Origin: Wurfbainia villosa
Lineage: Eukaryota; Streptophyta; Magnoliopsida; Zingiberales; Zingiberaceae
Length of the DNA: 64,000 bases
Assembly (NCBI GenBank): GCA_025175895.1
Contig: CM046004.1
Coordinates: forward strand, 45,063,359-45,127,358
Direction of reading: 5' to 3'
Shown here: positions 34,776-44,720 of the stretch, piece after piece
How the letters are laid out: the number at the start of each line of letters is the position of its first letter
Position numbering within the stretch: the stretch's first letter is position 1
Program-made: the position numbers and the translations under genes
Notes under the pieces: model-generated
The model's input: only the letters and a program-made list of their open reading frames with translations
What the model was told of the DNA's origin: nothing
Databases searched by the model: none

Positions 34776-35320
34776 AAATTCTACCATCTCCAACACCTGA
34801 AGATCCATCGTAAGGATATGCCCATCAAAATCCAATGGGAAACTCTTGGATTGTGTCGGGCCTCTCCACTAGGTTGACTACGCTACACCCTAGCCCAAGT
34901 ATTTACTTCCTTTGTCCCGCTGGATTCGCAATACGTAACTGAAACGAAGCAAGATACTAATGAATGTGAACTACCAGTATCAATCAAAGTGTTAGCATAT
35001 ATGGAATAAACTGTAATCATAACCCGAATAACTGATCCCTCAGTGTGCTGTGCCTCCTCTCAAGTTATAACATATGCATGTCTGGCCTCCACGTTAGATG
35101 GATGTGCCCCTGGTGAAGTAATAGAGTGCCTCCACTCAGGTTGAATCTGGCTCTGTGGTACCGAAGACTCAGTCAAATGTCTAGGCATAATATACCCCTG
35201 AGAGAAAACTGGTAAAAAGTGCTATGTAGGTACCCTTGGATAGTACACCACTAGAGTTGCAAGATACATAATAACTATTGGCATTACTGAAGAGGCACAC
35301 CCCTGTATGTGATATAGCTG
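34776..35320 (-). pseudogene. C1 protease region, decayed
   Basis: Minus strand begins (right to left) in shifted frames and ends with VLEMVEF next to the A' insertion. The active-site DTGSS segment, clear in the second copy at 56361-56660, is replaced here by an unrelated patch at about 34848-34944. Confidence 0.6.
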
Positions 35321-35323
35321 TGC

Positions 35324-36484
35324 CTATGGAGTTAATGGCTGCTTCTGATCATATGCCTGAGTCCTTGGTGTTGTCCTCTGCTGTCGATGCTGGCTAGACT
35401 TCTTTCCCTTATTGTAGTTATCTGAAATCTCCAACAGTGCTCTCAAAGTACACTCCCGACTTGTATTCCCCGAATGCTTGAAATAATAGCAAACAAGCTG
35501 CTCCAGGGGACACTCTGGAACTTTATGGTATTTCGATTCACATCTATAACACCCGATCCAGTTCTGGCCCTTTTGACTCTTCTGAAAACCTCCAGAATAC
35601 TCAGAAGCTGGATGCTTCCCTTTCTGCAATCTAGATGACCCCTCTGTAGCACCTCGAGTATCTCCTTTTTGATCTTGCTTCTTCTTAGCCTCATTTGCTG
35701 AATTTTGTTTCGGCTATTTACCCTGTTACATCCGCTTCTCAACATCCTTCTCCCTCGAAATCTACTAGGATGTCATCTCAATAAAAATAGCCCAATCAAA
35801 TGCCTCTCTATCAGAGTTAATCAAAGACCCTGACATTCTGGCCCGAATATATGTAGCTAGACCCTGATTAAACTGAAACATCCGATCTCCATCCTGAGTC
35901 ACCAGATGAGGGTAGAACTTTGCAAGTCTAGTAAATTCTGCATTATACTCCATAACAGATCCGTCACCTTGCTTCAAGCTCAATAACTCCTGACGACGAG
36001 CCATAGAAAATGCAGAAGGGAAATATTGCCTCCAAAAAACATCTCGAAATGCTGACCATGAAATCTCACGGTTCCCAATTATGGTTTTCTACATCTTCCA
36101 CTAAGTAACTGCCTGATCTCGAAGGTGGTATGCAGCTAAGCCCACTTTCTCCTCGTCTGTACAACTCACATACTCGAAAGTGTCTTCTAAATTATCTAGC
36201 CAAGCATGAGCGATCCATGGATCAAACCCCCCTCGCAACAAAGTAAGTCAATCCTTGGCCGAACGTGCCAATACAAGTATCCATGCTTTATCATTGAGCC
36301 AACTAGAATTTGCAAGTACCAGCATAATCGAAGGTATATCCGAATATTGAGATTCCGAACCTCCGATATGCGGATGACGAGGTAGTTCCTGAGTAACGGG
36401 CTGAGTCGTAGCAGCCTCTTGTCCCACCGCTCTAGCTGGTCGCCATGGTGTATGACCCTTACTACGACTCTGTACAGGTGCCAT
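35324..36484 (-). pseudogene. gag: C1 gag
   Basis: Starts at the minus-strand ATG ending at 36484 (MAPVQSRSKGHTPW). The capsid block at 35765-36004 (SVMEYNAEFTRLAKFYPHLV, FNQGLATYIRARM) is typical of Ty3 retrotrans_gag. A CCHC knuckle, CYRCESKYHKVPEC, followed by a second, degenerate knuckle (CYYFKHSGNTSREC) lies within 35324-35629. Frames shift between the blocks. Confidence 0.82.
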
Positions 36485-36680
36485 AACTCTATTTGTTAAT
36501 ACCTACTAAACAATTTTAGTTTAGTATCTAACCAGAATATAAGGTATCAAGAATTCTTACTTCGTGCTGCTCGAAGCTCATGTAGTTGTCGATCCCATCT
36601 CACAAAACCAAAACAAAAACAAAATGACATCCGAGATCCAAAACTCAACGAAAATATTATTGTATGACATTGCAAACTTG

Positions 36681-36692
36681 ACTCTGATATCA
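36681..36692 (-). other. Primer-binding site of Gypsy C1
   Basis: Minus strand TGATATCAGAGT, a one-mismatch form of the Met-tRNA type site, 7 nt from the LTR end. Same at 58016-58027 in the duplicate. Confidence 0.7.
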
Positions 36693-36699
36693 ATAAAAT

Positions 36700-36834
36700 T
36701 GTCACGCCCCGGAGGTGTACCCTGTTCGGCCAACAGACAGAATCCCTACCTTATGACAATTTAGAATACAATCGATACACAACCATCTAGTCACAACCGA
36801 CACATCAAGAATGATATATATAAGAAAACCAACA
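36700..36834 (-). repeat. 5' LTR of Gypsy C1, truncated
   Basis: First 135 bp of the LTR seen from the plus strand (TGTCACGCCCCGGAGG), homologous to 7503-7637. Similarity stops at 36834, where Gypsy H sequence begins. The duplicate at 58035-58169 stops at the same base. Confidence 0.8.
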
Positions 36835-37390
36835 AAGGGATATGATGTGAGTGAAACATATAAAGTTTTAGGACTAGTTTTCGCTCACATCTCACTACAT
36901 TTTATGTTAGTTTCATGCATATGTTACTCTATTTTGTACGCATTTTCTATTTTCTGGTTCGGAGGTCTGCTCTTTGTACTTTTGTATGCAGGTTAGCATT
37001 TCGAGTGAAAAAGGTACACTTTCAGAGTAAAAGGACATTTTGCAGCTAGACGCAGAGTGGGACACGGCCAGGGTGTGTGGCTACACACGGCCAGGGTGTG
37101 TGGCTACACACGACCATGTCCGATGGGCGAGATCAGCCACCCCAAGGCCTCATATGGGCTGGCCGTGTGGAAACACACGGTCTGGCCACAAGATTTACAC
37201 GACTAGGGCTTTTTTTGGATTTTTCAGCAGTCCGATGTGGTGTCTATATAAGGATGGCTCCGTCCAAACCCTAGGGGGGGGCACGACGGCTAGGACGGCA
37301 CACCGAAGCCCTAGAAAGCTTCGGGAACTCGCAACAGGGAGGAGGAATGCCGCTAGAGGTCCACGCCTTGCACTTCAACGCCAGAGAGAA
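36835..37390 (+). repeat. Gypsy H LTR piece (H1)
   Basis: Matches 58170-58700. Contains two direct copies of a 24-bp unit (CACGGCCAGGGTGTGTGGCT core) near 37066-37113 where the duplicate has one, and a TATA box TATATAAGG at 37245-37253. Cut at 37390 by E2. Confidence 0.7.
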
Positions 37391-38515
37391 TGTTGGTGCA
37401 ATCAGCCCAGGTCACGATTGACCAGGACTCGAGTTTGACTCGAGTGATGTTTTGATGTTCGACAAAAACATATGACAATGTAATTGTCAAGGGAAAGTCC
37501 AAGTCTTGAGTACTTGGCATGGGAAGTCCAAGTGGGACACTTGGCATTTGGTAAAGTCCAAGCATGGTTCTTGGCAATGGAAAGTCCAACATGAGTTGGC
37601 ATGGAAAGTCCAAGCATGGTCTTGGCAAGGTAAAGTCCAAGTCTTGAGTACTTAGCATGGAAAGTCCAACATGGGTTGGCAAGAGAAAGTCCAAGCTTGT
37701 GTCTTGGCATTTGAGAAGTCCAAGGGTTTGATATTGGCGGCGTAAAGTCCAAGCGGGAGTCTTGGCAGCATAAGTTAAATGGGTGGCGGCATAAAGTCCA
37801 AGCGGAGTCTTGGCGGCGTAAGTCCAATGAGCCTTGGCGGTGTAGACACCGTTAGCATGACATAGCCGATGGAAGCATCTGAAGGCTAGTGCGATCAATG
37901 AACAAGTCATGGATGACTTGGAGGGATCCGAGAGGCGCGAGGCTGATGGAGGTGGCTAGAAGGCTTAGGTCTAGGCTAAGGGTGGTCTAGCAAGTTTGGG
38001 GGCACCATACTTGGGCTAAAACCTCATGTTTGAGGTGTGCCAGTCGACTGGTGCCATGTGGCAGTCGACTGGACCAAGTCAACTAGGGTTTGACTGTGGG
38101 AAGTGGCCTAGCGATCCGCGCGAGGTGGGCGGTCGTGATGGCTCGGCGATCGTGATCTCATGATCAGTCGACTGGTGCTCGGGAATTCAGCCACATAATG
38201 GAGTCGAGACTCGACTGGTCGAGTGAGGACTCCATCAGTCGACTGATGTGTATGATCAGTCAACTGATAGTAGATCCATTGGACTTATCCAGCATGGATC
38301 TAGCCGTTGTCTCACGACAACAGTGGCATCAGTCGACTGATGGTCCCGATCAGTCGACTGATCGACTTTTTCCAGCACAGGTTGAAGCTTTATAAGGAGC
38401 TCGTGATGGAGGAAATGGGGGGGTTTCTTGAGAGCATTTGGGGTGATTTGCTGTTGCAAATCAGGGTCTCCAAGTTGATATCAAGCAACCAAGTGATCAA
38501 GCATTCAAAGAGCAT
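37391..38515 (+). repeat. E-family LTR fragment E2
   Basis: Starts TGTTGGTGCAATCAGCCC like E1. Carries diverged GGAAAGTCCAAGCATGG repeats (37480-37830), at least five CAGTCGACTG or near-identical palindromes (38040-38360) and a TTTATAAGG box near 38389. Right end lost at the junction with D2. Confidence 0.8.
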
Positions 38516-38622
38516 TTTTCTGCACACTCGATTCAGCTCCTAAGATAACGATATGAGCTTAACTTTGTATCGTTTGCTATAATCAAAACTCATATTCGAC
38601 TTAGGTGCCCACTGCACCAACA

Positions 38623-39513
38623 ATCTCCCCCTGTTTGATCTATGGCAAACCCACATACAAAGTTAAGGAAATAACATGCATGAAGAATAATAATATGCAT
38701 GATGAATAAAAGATTAAGTAGGAGTAATAGAGACTTTCTTCCAAGTACTCTCCCTTGAGGAAACCTCCCCCTTGACCGAGGGTGAGTTCTTGAAAGAAGA
38801 TATTAATCTCCCCCTTGGCACTTGCTTCTCTAGAAGAGTTTTTTAAGTAATTAACAATTACTTAAAGTTTTGGCTATAATATTAAAAAAATAAGTTTAAG
38901 TTAAGAATTTTCTTAACTTGGCCTTTCTCTCCCTTTTGTTAACTAAAAAGAGTTAAGTAGTAAACATTTACTTACTTTTGGCCATGAGAATAAGTATGAC
39001 GTTTTACTTAAATTTTTGCCATGAGAATAAGTATGAAGTACTAAGTTAAATGATCCCTTAACTTTGGTCGTTTTCTTCCCCTTTTGCCATAAATCGGAAA
39101 GAGTGGTTTTGAAAGAAAAATATAAGTACTAAGTTTAAGTTCCAAGTCCAAGCATGTTCCATGTTATTTTGAAAATAATATACTGAAAATAAGCTCATCT
39201 ATTGAATGTTCAACTCTTATTTGACTTGATTGATATGAAGGATCAACAAGTCCTGGTCAGAGTCGGTTAATATATATGATTATACTCCGTGGTTCATGGC
39301 GATGCACTAGCTCTACATCTGGAACCAGGAGTAATGTCCTAACATCTCACACCCATCTACGTGGCTAAGTACACAAACACATTAGTCCTATGTGTTGTGA
39401 GATGTATTGGCTCCTTAAATCTATAGGTACATGATATCTAAGGTAAGCCCTAAGTTAGTTCCATGAACATGAAAAGTAAAAAGTCGTAATACGGAAATAT
39501 AATTTGTAAATTC
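38623..39513 (-). other. D2 polypurine tract and 3' untranslated region
   Basis: The PPT sits at 38623-38636, with one change (minus strand CAGGGGGAGAT instead of AAGGGGGAGAT). The rest is AT-rich and non-coding, matching 12593-13540. Confidence 0.65.
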
Positions 39514-40263
39514 CTACTCTACTATGCACATGTCTAATTTTTGTCTTAATAGACTGAATTCAGCTTTGGGTAGGGTTTTAGTAAATAGATCTGCCAAGTT
39601 GGACTTCGATTCGACATATTCGAGTTGTATGGCTCCGTTGGCCACATGTTCTCGAATGAAATAGTGTTTGACCTCTATATGTTTGGTCCTAGAGTGACAT
39701 ATTGGGTTTTTAGTTAGGTTAATTGAGATAATGTTATCTATGTGAATTTTAGTATTTGTAAAGTCTAACTTAAAATTTCCGAGAGTGTGCTTCATCCAAA
39801 GAAGCTGAGTGACACACTCACCCATTGCGATGTATTCTGCTTCGGTGGTAGATAAGGCAACACAGTGTTGCTTCCTACTGCACCAACTCACTAGACTCGA
39901 GCCGAGAAGTTGACAACAACCACTCATACTCTTTCTATCAAGCTTACTACCGGCATAGTCCGAGTCAGAGTAGTCGATTAGTTCGAACTCGGTAGATCTA
40001 GGGTACCAAATACCGACATTAAGTGTACCCTTTAGATATATAAGGATACGCTTAACTAGAGTTAGGTGAGATTCCTTGGCACAGGTTTGGAACCTTGCAC
40101 ACATACTTACTACAAATAAGATATCAGGTTGGTTGGTAGTTAAGTAAAGGAGGCTCCCTATCATGCTCATATAGTATTTTAAGTTAATTGAATTTTCGAT
40201 TGCATCTTCTCCTATATTTACATTTGTTGCCATTGGAGTATTAATAATTTTAGCGTCTTGCAT
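39514..40263 (-). pseudogene. D2 RT thumb/connection and RNase H, open for 249 codons
   Basis: Reads without a stop. MQDAKIINTPMATNVN, GSLLYLTTNQPDILF and VKRILIYLKGTLNVGIWY are connection. RNase H catalytic blocks are DYSDSDYAG, TEAEYIAMGE, HIDNIISINL and SNLADLFTK, so the residues needed for catalysis are present. Labelled a pseudogene because it is only the end of a gag-pol frame that is broken upstream. Confidence 0.88.
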
Positions 40264-40269
40264 TCCAAA

Positions 40270-41056
40270 ATGTTTAATTAATTCCCTAGTATATTTGCGT
40301 TAGTGTAAATATATTCCATCATTAGTTTGTTTAATTTGTAGACCTAAGAAGAAACTCAACTCACCTACTAAATTCATTTCAAATTCACTTTCCATAAGTG
40401 AAATGAATTCGTTTAGTAGGATCAAATTGGTTGTTTCGAAAATGATATCGTCTACGTAAATTTGGGCTATAAATATTTCCTTACCTAAGGTTTTTATGAA
40501 TAAGGGTTGGGTTGACTAGGCCTTGGTTAAATCCTTTGGACTTAAGGTAAATCGAAAGCCTCTTGTACCAAGCTCGAGGAGCTTGTTTGAGTCCATAGAG
40601 AGCTTTCTTTATTTTAAGGACATGGTCGGGTTTATCTAGGCTTTCGAATCCGGGGGGTTGACTAACGTATACCTCTTCCTTAATAAGTCTATTCAAAAAA
40701 GCTGACTTGACATCCATTTGAAATAACTTAAATCCTCGATGTGCAGCATAGGCTAACAACATTCATATGGACTCTAATCTAGCTACTGGGGCATAGGTTT
40801 CATCGTAATCTAAACTTTCGACTTGACTAAACCCTTTAGCAACTAATCTAGGTTTATTTCTAACTACTTCACCTTTATCATCAAGTTTATTTCGAAACAC
40901 CCACCTTGTCCCAATGATTGTTTTATCTTTAGGTGGTGGTACTAATTCCCATACTTCGTTCCTAGTGAATTGAGCTAGCTCTTCTTGCATTGCAATAATC
41001 CAATCGGGATCAAGAAGAGCTTGGTGAATGGTTTTGGGTTCAATTTTGGAAATCAA
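40270..41056 (-). pseudogene. D2 reverse transcriptase
   Basis: 40763-41056 and 40481-40762 are one frame split by a TGA where D1 has CGA (Arg, in the RMLLAYAAHRG block). Motifs are VWELVPPPKDKTIIGTRW, QMDVKSAFLNR and LKQAPRAWYKR. A frameshift precedes the catalytic YVDD, which still reads at 40447-40458. Confidence 0.88.
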
Positions 41057-41171
41057 GGAGATTTGACTAAGGTTTCAATATGAAGCTCTAGTTTGAACTC
41101 CTAGGCTTGGATCACCTATCACTTGGTCGATAGGATGATTCGTTTGAGTCATAGTTTGACTTGGGTTAGAG

Positions 41172-42155
41172 TCACCTATCACTTGGTTGACTTAGATTAG
41201 GATTGATAGTAGACTTGATCTCAAGATCGGAGTTGAGTCTGGTATGAATCGGCTTGCTAATTGGGGTTGCTAGGGGTTTTGTAGGTTCGTGTCCTTCATC
41301 AAACACTACATTAATAGTCTCTTCGACTCTAAGGGTGTCATGGTTATATACCCTATAGGCTCTACTCGTAGTCGAGTATCCTAGAAAGATTCTGGTAGAG
41401 GTTTTGGATGTGAATTTCCCTAGGTAATCCTTAGTGTTTAAGATATGTACCTTACATCCAACTACCTTAAAGTACTTGATGTTAGGTATTTTATCGTGAT
41501 AAATCTCGTACGAGGTCTTAAAGTGCCTCTTTACCATAAGGATCCTATTTTGGACATAGCAAGCTGTACTAACAGCTTCTTCCCAAAACCTATCAGGTAG
41601 GTTATACTCGTTTAACATTGTCTTAGTGACTTCTTGTAGGGTTCTATTTTTATGTTCTACTAGACCATTCTATTGTGGGATTCTATGGCATGAGAACACA
41701 TGGTGGTATCCATTTAGGTTACAGAATTCTGTAAACCTATGGTTCTCGAAATCACCACCATGATCACTCCTAAGTCTTTTGCTTTTAAGGTTTTGTTGAT
41801 TTTCTATTAGTTTAACTAGGTTGATTAATTGATCTAGGGTATCACTTTTGTGTTTGATGAACCTAACCCAAGTAAATCTAGAATAGTCATCAATTATGAC
41901 TAAGCAGAATTGACTCCCATTAAGTGACTTAGCTCCATGTGAATCAAATAGATCCATGTGCAGGAGCTCAATAATACTTTTATTTTGTTCTTGATTAGTT
42001 AGTTGATGTTGTGTCCTAGATTGTTTACCTTGTTGACAAGCATTACATATTTTATTATCCAAGTTGTTGAGGTTAGGCAAACCTCTGACTAAGTCACTCT
42101 GACTCATCTTGTGGATGAGTCTTGGGTTCAAGTGACCGAGTCGTCGGTGCCACAA
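41172..42155 (-). pseudogene. D2 integrase
   Basis: The N-terminal half (41670-42155) starts MWHRRLGHLNPRLIHKM (intact zinc-finger histidines), with CNACQQGKQ, IDDYSRFTWV and RSDHGGDFE. The C-terminal half (41172-41618) has NEYNLPDRFWEEAVSTACYV, which D1 has lost. One interruption lies between the halves, around the NG-x-x-ER glutamate. Confidence 0.88.
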
Positions 42156-42241
42156 TCAAGATTTCTCTTGCCGTGTCATAAGACACTTGGTTGAGGAGTT
42201 AGTTAAATTAATAGTATAAATATTGTTATTTCTAATTCCTT

Positions 42242-42523
42242 TTAGAATTGTTTTAGAGGTTTCATTATGCATTCATTTTCTAGAAATATGACCTTATAGT
42301 TATTATCACACAATTGACTTACACTAAGTAAATTATATTGGAAATTTTCTACCAATAAGACATTTTGAATAATAAAGTTTGAGTTGAGCTCAATATCACC
42401 TGATCCAATGATTTTGAGCTTATCGTTGTTTCCGAAGGCTACTGATCCTTGTCGTTTGAATCGAAGCTTTGAAAACTTGAGTTGATCCTCGGTCATGTGT
42501 TGGGAGAAACCACTATCCAACAT
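42242..42523 (-). pseudogene. D2 aspartic protease
   Basis: MLDSGFSQHMTEDQLKF. The DSG triad is kept but Cys-Ser-Arg is changed to Phe-Ser-Gln relative to D1. Truncated by a shift after ENECIMKP. Confidence 0.82.
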
Positions 42524-42532
42524 CCATTGATC

Positions 42533-43126
42533 CTATATAAAAGGTAGTTGGATCGGATATTAGAATCACTAAAGGTTGGTTGTAAATTATTAAACCAAAA
42601 TCATCTCACCCATGTCTACATGATCAAGCATGTTATCCTTATATGTTCTTGTGTGATGACTTCCAATTTTACTTGATTTGAATTTAATGATTTAAACACT
42701 TGTCAACCTTGCATTAGATTCAGATTTGACCTTAAGCTCATCAAGTCACCTTTTCAAGATAATGGATTCCAGGTCGTGGCGAGGCACAGAGGCCTTCTTT
42801 GATATGAAAAATGACCACTTCCTTAGAGAAATCCATTTTCAAGAAAATAGAGACTTGACTCACCTAAGACCACTTCCTAGTCTAACTAGTCTAGGATACG
42901 GCGAGGTAGCTTCAGCTACTTCCACTCGGTCAAGTGCACCGAACTAGATACACCTTATCTAGCCCGAATACACGAGACTCTGCTTTCCTAGCGTACTATC
43001 ATCTCACCGCGTCTTGGTACTATGTTACCAAGTATTGACGAGTTATACTCCTATCTAACCATTCTAAAAAGAAAAATAAAAAAAATAAAGGACCTAAGCA
43101 TGCAATTTCTAAGTTAGAGCACAAAC
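42533..43126 (-). other. Gap between D2 gag and protease: candidate intron
   Basis: About 594 nt, homologous to 16557-17139. Minus strand starts GTTTGTGC after AAATTT and ends ATATAG before GATCAATGG. No element-strand frame. Both copies share a 73-residue antisense open frame, probably chance. Confidence 0.4.
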
Positions 43127-44668
43127 AAATTTTGTACTAGCTCCCCCGGGACCGTTGAATCGGTTCGGTCACTCCACATAGCGGATTTGGTCCTTGGGAA
43201 CCCAGTACTGGTTGGATCTTAAGTTTGAAATCAAAGCGGTCTTAGGGACCCATGCTTGGACATGTTTTTTATGTCGACTTACAATCGACATATACGATTT
43301 ATTGGTTGTATTTGAGCTAAACCCTAGTCCGGCCTTGTTGTATATGACCCTTTGCGATCGAAGTAGGAGGTCAAGTCCCTTGGATCCCAAAGTAAACTTT
43401 TCCAACGTGTTCCTAAGATCTTTGGCTTAACTTTTCAAGAGTGAGTTCTCAACTTCGAGCTTTTCAACCCGAGTTGAGTCCTCCTCTCTAACTTGACTAG
43501 TCGAAGAGGTTAGGGAGACCTCGTGTTTGAGGAGTTTAACCTCCTCAACCAGGGTCTCGACCTTGGACTCAGACTTAGCTAATTTCCTAGTTAAGAATTT
43601 AATCGCACTGTAAAGAGTACTAATAAGAGATCGACTTACATTAAGTGTATCTCTTGAACCGAATGTGGATCCGTGGCTTGTCTTGAATAGAGCATCGTAG
43701 TCCGATTCGTCTTCGGGTTCAGACTCATGCTCCGGTTCAGACTCCATCTCTGATTCAGCTTGTTTAGCCATGAAGACGTGATCATCGTCTTCTTCCTCTG
43801 ATGCTTCTTCTCACGTAGCATTGATTGCCTTCTTGAGTTTCGGTGCTTTGCTCTTGAGCTTCGGACATTCGGACTTGATATGTCCAAACATGTTGCATTC
43901 GTAACACCTAACATTAGAACTTTTTGGCTTACCTTCATTGGGTCGAGTGACGGTTCTCTTTCAGCCCTTAACCATCCTCCAAACTAGGTTGACTAGTTCG
44001 GTCTCTAATTCTGGATTGACCTCTGAATCGGACTCATCTTCTTCCTGCTTTGGGGGTGGCTTGCTCGCGGTTTTCTTCTTCGAACCTTCAAAAAGTACTA
44101 TACCCTTCTCGGGTTCCGAGTTGGATTGTTCATGGAGTTCAAAATCCAAAACCAATTCATCTAATCTAAGTTTTGAAAGATCCTTAGAGACCTTGTAGGC
44201 ATCGACCATGGATGCCCACAAGGTGGTCCTAGGAAACAAGTTTAGTACGTACCTAATAAGGTTGCGATTTTCGACCTTTTGACTGATTACATGTAGGTTG
44301 TTGATGATATCTTGAACCCGAGCGTGCAGTTGCATCACCATCTCATGTTCTTGCATTTTTAGATTATACAACCTATTGAAAAGGAGATCACACTTGCATA
44401 CTTTGGCTTCGTCGGTTCCTTCGTGTAGCTCCACTAGCTTTGTCTAGAGATCCTTTGCACTGATGAAGGGGCCGACGCGATTAAGCTTCTCCTTGGATAA
44501 GCCGCATTGGAGGATTTGAGTTACCTTGGCGTCGACTTCAACTTGTCTTTTTGTAGCATTGGTCCATTGGTCATAATCCAAAGATTCACTCACTTCGTTA
44601 GTTGGAAGTGTGAATCCCGTTTGGATTATGATCCACATCTCGATTTGGGTCTTTAAAAGGCACTTCAT
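43127..44668 (-). pseudogene. gag: D2 gag
   Basis: Pieces in order: 44444-44668 (CLLKTQIEMWIIIQTGFTLP), 43961-44434 (LHARVQDIINNL, FPRTTLWASMVDAY, acidic tail), a CCHC knuckle CYECNMFGHIKSEC near 43860-43905, 43427-43771 (acidic, coiled coil) and 43127-43405 (KSYMSIVSRHKKHVQAWVPK, NQYWVPKDQI). The gag start is missing because F abuts at 44721. Confidence 0.85.
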
Positions 44669-44720
44669 CTGACCCTTCTAATAACGGAAGTCATCTCCAT
44701 TGTAAAACGAAGGTCGAACG

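Larger units (their letters stand above)
7503..36834 (-). mobile_element. Gypsy chromovirus C1 (Tekay-like), nested and decayed
   Basis: Minus-strand Ty3/Gypsy element. Reading right to left: partial 5' LTR (36834-36700), PBS, gag, protease, RT, RNase H, integrase with GPY/F and a chromodomain-like tail, polypurine tract (27753-27742), then a 3' LTR of about 3.07 kb (27741-7503). D1 interrupts the 3' LTR and A' interrupts the protease/RT junction. LTR ends are TGTCACGC...TTTTACA as seen on the plus strand. Tekay-like is inferred from the LTR terminus and domain order. All coding parts carry stops or shifts. Confidence 0.85.
38516..44720 (-). mobile_element. SIRE-like Copia element D2, truncated
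   Basis: Second copy of D1's family on the minus strand: LTR tip 38516-38622, PPT, RNase H, RT, integrase, protease, gap, gag. The right part (gag start, PBS, 5' LTR) is lost where element F begins at 44721. Its RNase H is intact, unlike D1's. Confidence 0.88.
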
